From Pseudomonadota bacterium (GTDB lineage: Bacteria; Bdellovibrionota_C; UBA2361; OMII01), in the NCBI GenBank assembly GCA_027485595.1, contig JAIXQT010000113.1, positions 1-53,712 on the forward strand: a DNA stretch of 53,712 nucleotides. Direction: 5' to 3'. This document shows positions 8,885 to 17,927 of the stretch, in pieces. The notes below the pieces were generated by a model. That model searched no databases. It was not told where the DNA came from and saw only the letters and a list, made by a program, of their open reading frames with translations. The translations under genes and the position numbers were made by a program. Every line of letters starts with the position of its first letter. Position 1 is the first letter of the stretch.

Positions 8885-9751
8885 CTACGTGTCGTTAAGA
8901 AGTTTGAGCGCCAATTGAGGCTGCAAATTGGAATTGGCCAGGATGGCCGCGCCCGCTTGTTGGAGTACGTTCAACCGAGCCATCTCAGCGGCCTCTTGGG
9001 CGACATCAACATCGGTAATGGCGCTCTCAGCGGATTGGAAGCTCTCTCTAGCCGTCGCAAGTTGCCGAATGGTCGTCATGAGGCGACTTTCAGCCGCGCC
9101 CAGCACCCCTCGACTCCGACTCACGGAGGTGATCGCTCCGTGGATCGCGTCGAGCGCTATCATCGACGCTGACCGGGATTCACTTTCCGTCGCACCAAGA
9201 ATTGAAAAGGTAGGAACAGAGGATCCCTGCTGGGCTAGACCCATCGAGGAAAGGGTTGCCTGGATTCCAGAGTAGGTGATGCCCGAAAGAGATGAGCCAT
9301 CGAAACCGACTTGAAAGGTAAGTGCCTGAGTGCTGCTGATTAGCATCAACCCGTTGAACTCAGTTGTGTGAGCAATGCGCTCGATCTCCTCCATCAGCGC
9401 GGTGAACTCATTTTGCAACGCTGAACGTTGGTCATTGCTACTAACACCATTAGCGGATTGCTGAGCAAGTTCAGCGAGGCGCATGAGGACGGTGTTAATC
9501 TGCTCAACGGCCTGGTCTGCGATACCGATGATAGAGATACCATCGTTGGCGTTTCGCACGTTCACGCTCGCGACCCGGGCATCAGAGCGTAGCTTCATAG
9601 CTACGGCGAGGCCGGCTGCGTCATCCTTAGAGCGATTGACTCGTAAACCACTTGAGAGTCGCTCGTAAGACTGATTCAGCCGGCCTGTAGTGATACTGAG
9701 TTGCCGCTGGGTTCTGAGTGACGCTATGTTAAGCCCCGAACCAAAACCCAT
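8885..9751 (-). CDS. fliC: Flagellin (downstream paralogue)
   Basis: A 288-residue flagellin with the conserved N-terminal D0/D1 coil (NIASLRTQRQLSITTGRLNQSYERLSSG pattern) and C-terminal D0 ending in QAGAAILANSNLQPQLALKLL. There is almost no variable D2/D3 region, so the filament surface would be minimal. It differs from the upstream flagellin mainly in the middle third. The 19-base gap to the upstream flagellin, with no room for a promoter, implies co-transcription. Exported by the flagellar type III system. Confidence 0.93.
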   Translation of the reverse strand: MGFGSGLNIASLRTQRQLSITTGRLNQSYERLSSGLRVNRSKDDAAGLAVAMKLRSDARVASVNVRNANDGISIIGIADQAVEQINTVLMRLAELAQQSANGVSSNDQRSALQNEFTALMEEIERIAHTTEFNGLMLISSTQALTFQVGFDGSSLSGITYSGIQATLSSMGLAQQGSSVPTFSILGATESESRSASMIALDAIHGAITSVSRSRGVLGAAESRLMTTIRQLATARESFQSAESAITDVDVAQEAAEMARLNVLQQAGAAILANSNLQPQLALKLLNDT

Positions 9752-9770
9752 GGCCTCTTAGTCCTTTAAA

Positions 9771-10640
9771 TTATCGCCCTAACAACTGGACCGCTAACTG
9801 TGGAGCCTGGTTAGCCTGAGCCAACACAGCGGCACCAGCCTGTTGCAAGATGTTGAGTCGAGTCAACTCGGCTGCCTCAGTCGCTACATCCACATCGCGG
9901 ATGCGGCTCTCTGCGGCCTTGAAGTTCTCACGAGCAACCTGGAGGTTGTTGATTGTTACCTCAAGACGACTCTCAAGTGCTCCAAGACTACCTCGCTTCT
10001 GGTTGACCGAGGTAATCGCCAACTGAATGGCGTCGAGAGCTGAACGAGCCGACGCTTGGGAATCAACATCGCTGTTACTCTGCCCGATAATCGAGAAGGT
10101 AGGTGTTGATGAGCCAACTTGCGCAAGTCCCATTCCAGCTAGTCGGACATCAACCGCGCCGTACGTCAACTGCGACGTCGAACCACCGTCGAAACCGATC
10201 TGGAAGGTGAGGTCATTTCCTCCCTTAAGGAGGTTAAGTCCGTTGAACTTTGTTGTGACCGCGATACGCTCAATTTCCGACGTAAGCGCTGAGAACTCGT
10301 TCTGAAGCGCGGACCGCTGAATGTTGTCGATTACTCCGTTGGAGCTCTGCTCCGCAAGCTCAGCCATTCGGTTAAGCACGGTTGTAATCTGACCCACGGC
10401 TTGGTCGGCGATGGTAATAACGGAAATTCCGTCATTAGCGTTTCGCATTGCTACCGTAGCTGTGTTGGAGCCCGCTCGAAGGTTCTCGGCGATAGCCAAG
10501 CCTGCTGCGTCATCACTCGCACGGTTAATTCTGAGACCGCTGCTCAATCGCTGATACGACGTGCTCAAACGATTGGAGGTGGTCTCCAGGTTACGTTGTG
10601 CCGATAAGGCTGGTAGGTTGGTTCTAATGTTAATCGCCAT
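9771..10640 (-). CDS. fliC: Flagellin (promoter-proximal paralogue)
   Basis: A 289-residue flagellin with the canonical start MAINIRTNLPALSAQRNLETTSNRL and an end in QAGAAVLAQANQAPQLAVQLL. As in its neighbour, the D2/D3 domains are absent. AAGGAG stands a few bases before the ATG. A sigma-54-type promoter about 130 bases upstream would drive both flagellins. Having two short, similar flagellins is common in bacteria with composite filaments. The symbol is generic; flaA/flaB naming would fit equally. Confidence 0.95.
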   Translation of the reverse strand: MAINIRTNLPALSAQRNLETTSNRLSTSYQRLSSGLRINRASDDAAGLAIAENLRAGSNTATVAMRNANDGISVITIADQAVGQITTVLNRMAELAEQSSNGVIDNIQRSALQNEFSALTSEIERIAVTTKFNGLNLLKGGNDLTFQIGFDGGSTSQLTYGAVDVRLAGMGLAQVGSSTPTFSIIGQSNSDVDSQASARSALDAIQLAITSVNQKRGSLGALESRLEVTINNLQVARENFKAAESRIRDVDVATEAAELTRLNILQQAGAAVLAQANQAPQLAVQLLGR

Positions 10641-10773
10641 CTTTTATTCTCCTTGGCAGGATCATTCTCACTACGTGCGGAATAATCTGTTATTCTCCCT
10701 TAGTCATACGGTCTCAGTTTTTAAAAATACGCCCCGGCAAGGTTTGCCAATGCGCACGTTCTTCCCCAACATC

Positions 10774-10789
10774 AGCAAGAGGCTTGCCA
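10774..10789 (-). promoter_or_regulatory. Sigma-54 type promoter for the flagellin pair
   Basis: On the minus strand the sequence TGGCAAGCCTCTTGCT matches the -24/-12 consensus (TGGCACR-N4-TTGCW) with the required GG-N10-GC spacing. It lies upstream of the first flagellin with a leader of about 120 bases. Use of RpoN for flagellin genes is known in many polar-flagellate bacteria. It predicts an enhancer-binding regulator elsewhere in the genome. Confidence 0.65.
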
Positions 10790-10903
10790 ACTAGAGTGGC
10801 CGGCCATCTTGAGAGGAATAGTCCCCCTGTTTCCTTATGTTTTCTGGGAAATACCTCCCCCTTTAGCGGCTTACACCAGGGCTGAGCCCCTAGCGCAACC
10901 CGG

Positions 10904-11962
10904 CTAAAAAAGCCTCTTCCCTCTCACAACGCGGGCAACATATTCACGAGTAGAGCGAGGAAGAAATGGGGCGACATTGTCGTAATGGGCAGGATCGTTC
11001 CCTGCCTGCTCCGTGCGGTGCTGGGCGGCAGCGACTCGTCCTTCACCAGCGTTGAACGCCGCAACGGCTAATTGTTCCAGGGACTTTTCATTCGCCGCTG
11101 ACTTAGTAGTCCTGGCATTAGGCAACTGCGTCGGCGTCCGAAATATATCGTGCAGGTAACGTAGGTAAGATGTGCCTAGTTGAATATTGAGATCCGGGTC
11201 GAATGGATCATAGTCCTGGTTAGTCGCCTCCGCTCTCGACAGAAGGGTCTTCCCGGTCGAGTCTAACAATTGAAAGAGCCCCTTCGAGTAGTGCCCGTCG
11301 GCGCTCACCGCTCGAACGTTGAAGCCCGACTCGGCGCTTACTACCGCCATTGCGAGAGAGGGATCTAACCCAACCTTTTGGCTAGCGAGGGAGAGTCTTG
11401 AACGGATCTCCGTTTGTCCGAGCTGAGGAGGCATAACGTGAGGAGTGAGCGATCCGGCAATATCTGTAGATCGACTTTCCTCCACGCCCGTTGAAGCCTG
11501 CGACTGCGGCGACTCCAGGCCCCCTCCAACCACCTTGTTCTGTGGAGACATGAGGCTCTGAAGGGAAAGAGGTCCGCCCTCAAGGGACGACATCATCTTT
11601 GGCGGCTCAAGTGTGACGCGTCGGGCCTCTAAAAGTGTCGGTGTTTTGACGCGGATCCCCCCATTTTCCGACGGTATTCCCGGTGTCTCGACTGGGCTCA
11701 AAAGGTCGACGCCTGGCATCATGAGACCTGGATCGTTGAACTTGTAGCTAGCCTTGACCTCCTCCATGGGAGATTTCGGTACCGATGGTGGGGTAACGTT
11801 TGTAACAACCTCAGCTTTTGTCTTCGGAGAATCAACAGGTTGCGACAAGAGCGAGCCAAGGCTTCTCTCAAAACCAGCGTCCACAGCCTTTGAGCTCGGC
11901 TTGAGGGACGCTTTAAGAAGCTGTTCAACTTCCTTGTATGTCGATCCAAAGTTAATTTTCAT
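10904..11962 (-). CDS. Lytic transglycosylase with C-terminal SLT domain, probably flagellar
   Basis: About 352 residues. The first 215 or so are low complexity (Pro, Ser, Val rich) without a signal peptide; the last 140 form an SLT (lysozyme-fold) domain with catalytic Glu in VVSAESGFNVRAVS, the SKGLFQLLDSTG motif and AAFNAGEGRV. It would cleave the peptidoglycan glycan strand. The ORF opens at 12133, but ATG at 11962 (MKINFGSTYKE) has AAGGA at the right distance and a sigma-54-type promoter just upstream. The missing Sec signal and shared promoter type with flagellin suggest export by the flagellar apparatus, as for FlgJ-like enzymes; that is inference. Confidence 0.82.
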   Translation of the reverse strand: MKINFGSTYKEVEQLLKASLKPSSKAVDAGFERSLGSLLSQPVDSPKTKAEVVTNVTPPSVPKSPMEEVKASYKFNDPGLMMPGVDLLSPVETPGIPSENGGIRVKTPTLLEARRVTLEPPKMMSSLEGGPLSLQSLMSPQNKVVGGGLESPQSQASTGVEESRSTDIAGSLTPHVMPPQLGQTEIRSRLSLASQKVGLDPSLAMAVVSAESGFNVRAVSADGHYSKGLFQLLDSTGKTLLSRAEATNQDYDPFDPDLNIQLGTSYLRYLHDIFRTPTQLPNARTTKSAANEKSLEQLAVAAFNAGEGRVAAAQHRTEQAGNDPAHYDNVAPFLPRSTREYVARVVRGKRLF

Positions 11963-11994
11963 GAGCGGGTATCCTTTCCCTTGCTCATGGGTAA

Positions 11995-12010
11995 TGCAGC
12001 CTTTGTGCCA
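11995..12010 (-). promoter_or_regulatory. Sigma-54 type promoter for the lytic transglycosylase
   Basis: On the minus strand TGGCACAAAGGCTGCA is a near-perfect -24/-12 element with GG-N10-GC spacing. The -12 GC is about 34 bases from the ATG at 11962, so the start site would fall just before the ribosome binding site. It supports the shorter gene start and ties the enzyme to the flagellin regulon. Confidence 0.7.
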
Positions 12011-12108
12011 AGGTTGGAGGAGACGCCATCGGGCGTGACACGTCCATAGGGAGGGCGGGCGTCCTCGCCGCGTTACGTACGGGGAGGGTAGATTACGGAA
12101 AACGCCCC

Positions 12109-12822
12109 CTACCCCGCCTTCGGCAACCGCCAATCAATCGGCTCCCTATGATGCCGGGCCAGGTATGCGTTCGCTTGTGAAAAGTGCTTACACCCGAGGA
12201 AACCGCGATGAGCAGAGAGTGGCGAGGGATGCGGCGCAGTTAAGACAAGGTGTTTCGTGCGGTCGACGAAATCAGCCTTCTTCTGGGCGTATGCCCCCCA
12301 CAAGAGAAACACAAGGCCCTCTTTACGCGCGTTCAATTCCTCAATCACTTTTGAGGTAAACCGCTCCCACCCTTTCTGAGCGTGAGAACCAGGCTTACCG
12401 TCCTCAACCGTTAAGACCGCATTAAGAAGCAACACACCTTGTCGAGCCCACGATTCCAGATTGCCGTGGCTTGGACGCTCAATACCAAGGTCCCCTTTGA
12501 GCTCTAGGAAGATGTTGACCAGCGATGGCGGTGGCGGAGTCGGTGGGTTTACCGAGAAACACAATCCGTGAGCCTGATGGGGGCCGTGGTAGGGATCTTG
12601 TCCGATGATAACCACTTTAACGTCCGAGAAAGGAGTGTACGCAAGGGCATTAAACACATCGGATTTTGGGGGATATATGGCTTTACCCGAAGCTCGCTCT
12701 CGTTCAACAAACGCGAGCATCTCTTTGAAGTACGGCTGTTGTTTCTCCGCGGCCAAGACGTCGCTCCACGATATCGCGCTTCGGGTCCCCTCATCTGTGC
12801 TGAGCTTGTGTCCTGTCTCCAT
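12109..12822 (-). CDS. ung: Uracil-DNA glycosylase, family 1
   Basis: Base-excision repair enzyme that removes uracil from DNA. The water-activating loop [14 protein letters not shown], the [12 protein letters not shown] segment and the C-terminal [18 protein letters not shown] with the catalytic His are all present. Residues after about 20 align with E. coli Ung ([13 protein letters not shown]). ATG at 12822 gives a slightly long N-terminus; the track start at 12870 overlaps the end of rsgA. It sits 20 bases after rsgA on the same strand and is likely co-transcribed with it. Confidence 0.96.
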   Translation of the reverse strand: METGHKLSTDEGTRSAISWSDVLAAEKQQPYFKEMLAFVERERASGKAIYPPKSDVFNALAYTPFSDVKVVIIGQDPYHGPHQAHGLCFSVNPPTPPPPSLVNIFLELKGDLGIERPSHGNLESWARQGVLLLNAVLTVEDGKPGSHAQKGWERFTSKVIEELNARKEGLVFLLWGAYAQKKADFVDRTKHLVLTAPHPSPLSAHRGFLGCKHFSQANAYLARHHREPIDWRLPKAG

Positions 12823-12841
12823 ACTGTGATGCGCGAGTCGA

Positions 12842-13783
12842 CTAATACTCTCTTGCCTCCTCAATCTCATCTAAGATCTGCAGATAAGAATGGTACCTCC
12901 AGGATGCGATGTCTCCATTCTCAATCGCCTCTCGGACCGCGCAACTCGGCTCCTGCAAATGGCGACAATTTAGAAAGCGACACCGCTGCCCGTACTCGAC
13001 GAACTCATCAAATGCGGCAACTACCTTGTCCTTTTCCAGGTGAGATAATCCGAAGAAACCAACGCCTGGAAAGTCGATAATGATACGGCGACAGGAATCA
13101 AAATCACTGTAGAGGAACCCTCTTGGCTGAGAGGTTGTCTGTCGCCCCTGCCCCGTCCGCTCACTCACCTCTCCTGTTCGCGCGGCGGCGCCAGGAACTA
13201 GACGATTCAAGATAGTGCTCTTGCCAACACCTGAAACCCCACAAAGCGCCACCACACTCACATCTGGCGCGTGTATGAGGCTCTGGACGTCCGCGAAATC
13301 CTGCCCAAACTTGGCGCTACAATGCACAACGGTTATTCCAATCTTTCGATACACCTCTAGGAAATCGGCGCTCTCACCTTTTTCGAGGTCCCACTTATTA
13401 ACGACGAGCACGACGGGAATATTTTGGACGCGCGCCGCGATCAACATCCGATCGATGGTTGCGGGATTCAATGTTGGACCAACCGCGGTGATAACAAGGA
13501 GAAGATCGATGTTCGCCCCCATCCGCTTGAGGGCCCCACGATACGACCGGGACAACGTACGCGTGGAGGGAACCACATCAGTAACGAACACCTTACCGTC
13601 GCGCTTTTCATACACCACACGATCACCGGTAACCACATCAAGGGCGCGGGACGCGATTGTACCAGAGAGGATCCCTTCCATTGTCAACAATGAGACGTGT
13701 CGTCGTGAGACATCAAGGATCTGTCCGGTTGTGCCTGTATGGAGCGGTTCAGAGGATTTAGCCACGGACGAAGGATACATCAT
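12842..13783 (-). CDS. rsgA: Ribosome small-subunit biogenesis GTPase RsgA
   Basis: Circularly permuted GTPase acting late in 30S maturation. Order of motifs: OB-fold N-terminus ([15 protein letters not shown]), G4 NKWD, G5 near VHCSAKFG, G1 [11 protein letters not shown]2 around [11 protein letters not shown]3 DFPGVG. The C-terminal zinc site is [14 protein letters not shown]. The permuted order is diagnostic. The likely start is the double ATG at 13783 (MMYPSS), since the 33 residues before it look non-conserved. Upstream gene of a two-gene run with ung. Confidence 0.94.
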   Translation of the reverse strand: MMYPSSVAKSSEPLHTGTTGQILDVSRRHVSLLTMEGILSGTIASRALDVVTGDRVVYEKRDGKVFVTDVVPSTRTLSRSYRGALKRMGANIDLLLVITAVGPTLNPATIDRMLIAARVQNIPVVLVVNKWDLEKGESADFLEVYRKIGITVVHCSAKFGQDFADVQSLIHAPDVSVVALCGVSGVGKSTILNRLVPGAAARTGEVSERTGQGRQTTSQPRGFLYSDFDSCRRIIIDFPGVGFFGLSHLEKDKVVAAFDEFVEYGQRCRFLNCRHLQEPSCAVREAIENGDIASWRYHSYLQILDEIEEAREY

Positions 13784-13949
13784 GGGCAGCGGATGTGGAT
13801 ACTCCCGGCACGCCCCTACTTCTCCAATCCATGGATATAAGGGTCCACAATGATTGAGATACTTGCCCTGCCTCCCAGCCACTTAAATATTTTACTCGCA
13901 AAACCCTCTCCCCGTGGTTAACTACCGGGAGGTGGAGTAAAGTACAGCT

Positions 13950-14288
13950 ATGCAACGCAACTCTAATCAGTGGAAACAATTTTCAGGGGCTAAGGTTGTT
14001 ACATTCAGCCCGCGTGGTGTCCCTTTCATGCCAGGCATCGGCCTCATCACTCTCGGTGCAATCATTTTCCTCGCGCCTAAGCTCTTCCTCGCGGCGGTCG
14101 GCACGTTTTTCGTAATGCTCGGAGTTGTGGCGTGTTACATCGCCTGGAAGTTCCTATCGCTCAAGCGCCACGTGTCGAAGTTAGCTGAGGAGTTTCAGAA
14201 CGGGGTCGACATCCGGGCATTTCAGGTTCAAAACAGCGACGATATCGATATTACAGAGCCCGATAGCAAAAAGATCTACTACCACTGA
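13950..14288 (+). CDS. Small two-helix membrane protein
   Basis: A 112-residue protein not recognised by family. Residues 27-45 (MPGIGLITLGAIIFLAPKL) and 47-66 (LAAVGTFFVMLGVVACYIAW) form two membrane helices with a short turn. An acidic cytoplasmic tail follows (DIDITEPDSKK). The plus-strand ORF faces rsgA divergently and its stop is 8 bases from a miniature element. The divergent gap of 165 bases gives room for a promoter. Confidence 0.65.
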   Translation: MQRNSNQWKQFSGAKVVTFSPRGVPFMPGIGLITLGAIIFLAPKLFLAAVGTFFVMLGVVACYIAWKFLSLKRHVSKLAEEFQNGVDIRAFQVQNSDDIDITEPDSKKIYYH

Positions 14289-14295
14289 TGACGCG

Positions 14296-14393
14296 CCAGC
14301 AGGGTGGTAAAAATGAAACTTCCTGCTGCGCATTGTGATGTCTTGACTGCAACTTCGCTGGATCCAAAGAAACCTCTTTCACCACCCTGCTAG
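14296..14393 (+). mobile_element. Miniature inverted-repeat element, internally deleted copy
   Basis: A 98-bp relative of the 189-bp element. It has both terminal repeats (CAGCAGGGTGGT at the left, TTCACCACCCTGCTAG at the right) and the conserved CTTCGCTGGATCCAA core, but lacks the right-hand interior. One end base pair is changed (CCAG for CTAG). The right end overlaps the fliG stop codon. Confidence 0.7.
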
Positions 14394-15388
14394 ACAAGTT
14401 GCTCGCCGTTGGTGCTGATGAAGACCTTACCCTCCGCCTCAAGACGGCGAACGATGTCGACAATGCTCTGTTGAGCTTTCTCTACATCTTTGAGTTTGAC
14501 CGGACCAAGCGCGTCTAGGTCTTCCTTTATCATCTCGGCAGCGCGTTGAGATACGTTGCGGAAAATGAGATCTTTGAGCTCGGAGCTCGCGGTCTTGAGC
14601 GCGAGCACAAGCTGCTCTCGAGGAACATCTTTGAGAACAGTCTGAACACCCTTGTCGTCGATCTTCTTGACATCCTCGAAGGTGAACATGAGGGCGCGAA
14701 TCCTCTCTGCAATGTCGGGGAATGTCTCCTCGATCTCAGTGATGATACGTTCCTCGCTGTTGCGATCGATGAAATTCAGAATGTTAGCCGCGGACTTCGG
14801 TCCTCCGATCTCCTCCTCTTGAAGCTCTCCACCACGGATCTGCCCACGAAGAACCTCTCGAACATCGTCAACAACCGCAGCGCTCACGTTGGTGAGGTTG
14901 GAAATTCGAATCAAAATATCTGTCTGCATCTCGGGCTGCATCTGGCGCAGTACGATAGCCGCTTGATCAGGATTCATCATGGTCATGAGAAACGAGATCG
15001 TTTGAGGATGCTCGGACGTGATGAATTGATAGAGGAGCTTTTCTGGCACGTCGGCGATGATAGAGCCGATGGGCTGCTTCTTCGCTCCAGCTATGTATTC
15101 AAGGAGGGATTCGCTTTGATTCTCGCCGAAGGCGGATGCGATGACGCTCTTTGCAAACTCACGGCCATCGACCACCATCCGCTCACCTGCTTTGAGCATC
15201 CGGAGGAAATCAACGGAGGTATGAAACTGCGTCTCTCGGTCAACCTCCGAGACAGTAAGGAACGCGCGGCTGATCTTCTTGACCTCATGCTCGCTTAGGT
15301 GCTGCATGACTTGAGCGGCAACCTCTTTGCCAAGACTCAAGAGGGTCAAGGCAGCTTTTTCTGGATTTGATAACTCCTTACTAGTCAT
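14390..15388 (-). CDS. fliG: Flagellar motor switch protein FliG
   Basis: Rotor protein of the flagellar C-ring that couples the stator to rotation and switching. The N-domain (SNPEKAALTLLSLGKE), the middle-domain SEHPQTISFLM motif, and the C-domain MFTFEDVKKIDDKGVQTVLKDV torque helix region are present; the end GPVKLKDVEKAQQSIV is typical. ATG at 15388 (MTSKELSNPE) has GGGAG upstream and fits family length (332 residues); the track start at 15448 is too early. The TAG stop lies in the terminal CTAG of the miniature element, and the final residues GEQLV may have been changed by that insertion. No other rotor genes are adjacent. Confidence 0.96.
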   Translation of the reverse strand: MTSKELSNPEKAALTLLSLGKEVAAQVMQHLSEHEVKKISRAFLTVSEVDRETQFHTSVDFLRMLKAGERMVVDGREFAKSVIASAFGENQSESLLEYIAGAKKQPIGSIIADVPEKLLYQFITSEHPQTISFLMTMMNPDQAAIVLRQMQPEMQTDILIRISNLTNVSAAVVDDVREVLRGQIRGGELQEEEIGGPKSAANILNFIDRNSEERIITEIEETFPDIAERIRALMFTFEDVKKIDDKGVQTVLKDVPREQLVLALKTASSELKDLIFRNVSQRAAEMIKEDLDALGPVKLKDVEKAQQSIVDIVRRLEAEGKVFISTNGEQLV

Positions 15389-15492
15389 GGAGACTCCCCT
15401 TAGGTTCAGTCGGTTAAGATGATCATCCCCCTCATAAGGGCTCGCCACAGTTGTCTTGTATTCCTCGCGTCCGCCCCTTACACTTGAGGTCT

Positions 15493-16512
15493 ATGGTTAA
15501 GCCGCCTGACGAAAACCTCCTCGCCACGTGTTTTCAAGAGGTTACAGGCGCACCTCCCTCCGCTATCGTCCCCCTCCGACCTCACGCATCCGAAAGAAGG
15601 ATCTACCGGCTTAGCCAGGGAACGACCACGTTGGTGGGAGTTGTAAATCCCTCCCGAGCTGAGAACGACGCCTTCGTAGCACTCGCTCGACACTTCAAGT
15701 CGAAGGGGCTTCCCGTTCCCACAATTCACACGTACAAGCCAGAGGATGGGGTATACCTTGAAGACGATCTCGGAGAGGTGACCTTACTGGACTTCCTGAT
15801 ATCGGAGCGGGCCAAAACTGGAGAGCTATTTCCACAGGCAGTGGACGAGGTCTACCGACGCGTCCTCTCATTCCTGCCGAGATTTCAGATAGAAGCTGCC
15901 GCGTCACTGGATTTCTCGCTGTGCTTGGCGTCGGACAAGGTCTTCTCTGAGACGTTGCGACAGGATATGCGCTCATTCTGCACCGAGCTGGTCGGGCGTC
16001 TCCTTCCATCGTTCAATTCGGCCGAACTTGAGCCGGAATTCGCGACACTCATCTCGTATCTCGAGAAAGCCAAAGGCGGCTTCTTCTTGTATCGCGATTT
16101 TCAATCTCGAAACATTATGCTCCTCAACAACGAGCCGGTCTTTATCGACTTTCAGTCAGGTCTCAAGGGGCCTCTTCAGTACGACGTGATATCCCTTCTC
16201 TATCAATCAAGCGCCCAGATTCCTGAAGGTGATCGAGAGGCGTTGGTTGAGGCGTACCTAGAGGCCGTATCGAACTACACCTCGTGCGACCGAGAGGATT
16301 TCTTCCGCTACTACCCAGCTTTCATTATCAGTCGCATGCTGCAGGTTCTTGGCGTTTACGGAAGACAAGGTCTCGGGGCCCAGAAGGAGTACTTCGCAAA
16401 AAGTATTCCAGGCGCTCTCGTGACACTCCACACTCATCTCAGGTCACCACGCCTCGCAATAAAACTCGAACGACTACTTGCGTGTTGTGAGGCTTTGCTG
16501 AAGAGTGCCTGA
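15493..16512 (+). CDS. amgK: Aminoglycoside-phosphotransferase-fold sugar kinase, AmgK-like
   Basis: A 339-residue kinase with the catalytic loop YRDFQSRNIML (AmgK has HRDFHSRN; here Tyr replaces the His before Arg) and the metal-binding IDFQSGLKGPLQYDVISLL, which closely follows AmgK. AmgK phosphorylates the anomeric carbon of N-acetylmuramate or N-acetylglucosamine in cell-wall recycling. The MurU-like gene two positions downstream supplies the next step, supporting the call. ATG at 15493 with GAGGT upstream is preferred over the TTG at 15451. Sugar specificity is inferred. Confidence 0.78.
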   Translation: MVKPPDENLLATCFQEVTGAPPSAIVPLRPHASERRIYRLSQGTTTLVGVVNPSRAENDAFVALARHFKSKGLPVPTIHTYKPEDGVYLEDDLGEVTLLDFLISERAKTGELFPQAVDEVYRRVLSFLPRFQIEAAASLDFSLCLASDKVFSETLRQDMRSFCTELVGRLLPSFNSAELEPEFATLISYLEKAKGGFFLYRDFQSRNIMLLNNEPVFIDFQSGLKGPLQYDVISLLYQSSAQIPEGDREALVEAYLEAVSNYTSCDREDFFRYYPAFIISRMLQVLGVYGRQGLGAQKEYFAKSIPGALVTLHTHLRSPRLAIKLERLLACCEALLKSA

Positions 16513-16532
16513 GAACAAGCTACACTACTGGT

Positions 16533-16982
16533 ATGAACGAACCTACGGCAACAAACCTCATCGTTGAGATAACAAGCTTCTCATTTAAAGCCCCTCTTCC
16601 CGCACATCTCTTCTCTCTGGAGGGAGACCGTCACGGAGGGGGCTTTGTGTTCGACTGTCGCTCGCTTCCCAATCCAGGTCGAGAAGCACGTTTCAGGGAT
16701 AAGACTGGCCTAGACGCGGATGTGTGCGCCTACCTCGAGGCTGCACGCGAGATCTCCTCTTTTCGCGAACACACCTTTGGTCTCGTAAACGCAGCGGTGC
16801 AAAACTTCCTTGAACGCGGATTCTCGTTCATGAACGTCAGCTTCGGCTGTACCGGGGGACAACATCGATCGGTATTTTTTACGGAACAGTTGGCCCAGCA
16901 TGTGTCAGCGAACTTCTCGCCTCGAGTGACGCCGAAGGTGATTCACTACAACTTGATCCAAAAAGGGTTCATCAACGGATAG
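16533..16982 (+). CDS. Stand-alone RapZ C-terminal domain protein
   Basis: A 149-residue protein equal to the C-terminal domain of RapZ (the sensor/RNA-binding half), without the N-terminal kinase-like part. Key stretches are ITSFSFKAPLP, FVFDCRSLPNPG and FGCTGGQHRSV. In RapZ this domain binds glucosamine 6-phosphate and adaptor RNAs. Its place between an AmgK-like kinase and a MurU-like uridylyltransferase suggests a sensor or modulator for amino-sugar metabolism; that link is inference. It starts 20 bases after the kinase. Confidence 0.82.
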   Translation: MNEPTATNLIVEITSFSFKAPLPAHLFSLEGDRHGGGFVFDCRSLPNPGREARFRDKTGLDADVCAYLEAAREISSFREHTFGLVNAAVQNFLERGFSFMNVSFGCTGGQHRSVFFTEQLAQHVSANFSPRVTPKVIHYNLIQKGFING

Positions 16983-17210
16983 GCCCGCCGTTCTTCTTAT
17001 GAGGGCGGAGAACCTTCGGTTTTTTCCCGTTGAGAGGACGAACACCGTGAACCGACATCCGCAGACTGTTATCGTCCCTGGTGACACGTCGGCGTCATCA
17101 TCTCCGATTCAGTCCCCTCTCCCCGGAAGCCCTGATTTACATCATTCTCTCTGTCCCTACCCCACCTAATGCTTTACGGTAAGAGCACAAGGAGCTCGGA
17201 AGGAACTATC

Positions 17211-17912
17211 ATGAAGGCCATGATCTTCGCCGCGGGTGTCGGCTCACGTCTCAAAGAGCTCACCCACATGACACCCAAATGCTTAATGGAGGTTGGTGGC
17301 AAGACCATGCTAGAGCGCGTGGTCGATCAACTCAAGGAAGCCGGCGTCACCTCTGTGGCGATCAATACTCACCATCACGCTGATCAAGTCGCTGATTTCG
17401 TTGCTGCACGCAACTTCTTCGGGCTTGAGATTCTCCTCTCTCACGAGCCCACATTGCTCGATACCGGAGGGGGGCTTCGCAAGGTGGCATCCTTTTTCTC
17501 GGGAGAGAAGGCGTTCCTCGTTCACAACGCGGACATTTTTAGCGATATCGACCTCAATCACCTTATTGATGAACACCGGCGTAGAGACGCAATTGGTACT
17601 CTTGCTGTCATGGAGCGGCCCTCCAAGCGGGGGCTTTACGTGGACACGGAGGACCACATTGTCGGCTGGACTCAGGAGGAGGCGGCCGCTCCGAAGGGAT
17701 CACGTTTATTGAGCTTTTGCGGCATCAGCGTGGCCTCTCACGACCTCTTCTCGCATATGCCTCACGAAGGGGCGTTTTCGATCATCTCCCCCTACCTCTC
17801 GGCAGCCCGAGCAACAGGACGAGTGTTCAGTGAAAACGTTACGGGAGCGGCGTGGACCGATATCGGGACCCCTGAGCAACTAGCTGACTTGCGGGCTCGG
17901 GTCAAAGACTGA
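17211..17912 (+). CDS. murU: Sugar-1-phosphate nucleotidyltransferase, MurU-like
   Basis: A 233-residue Rossmann-type nucleotidyltransferase with AAGVGSRLKELTHMTPKCLMEVGGK at the N-terminus, LLDTGGGLR and the metal-binding NADIFSDIDL. It fits MurU, which makes UDP-MurNAc from MurNAc 1-phosphate, and pairs with the AmgK-like kinase. The ORF opens at 17169, but ATG at 17211 has AGGA upstream and begins with the conserved MKAMIFAAG. A 228-base gap to the RapZ-like gene means it could have its own promoter. Mannose-1-phosphate guanylyltransferase-like activity cannot be excluded. Confidence 0.82.
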   Translation: MKAMIFAAGVGSRLKELTHMTPKCLMEVGGKTMLERVVDQLKEAGVTSVAINTHHHADQVADFVAARNFFGLEILLSHEPTLLDTGGGLRKVASFFSGEKAFLVHNADIFSDIDLNHLIDEHRRRDAIGTLAVMERPSKRGLYVDTEDHIVGWTQEEAAAPKGSRLLSFCGISVASHDLFSHMPHEGAFSIISPYLSAARATGRVFSENVTGAAWTDIGTPEQLADLRARVKD

Positions 17913-17927
17913 GATCTTAGAGGCACT

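Noticed and set aside
10736-10749. Second sigma-54-like match (TGGCAAACCTTGCC on minus strand)
   Set aside because: Only 8 bases separate GG and GC; the required spacing is 10.
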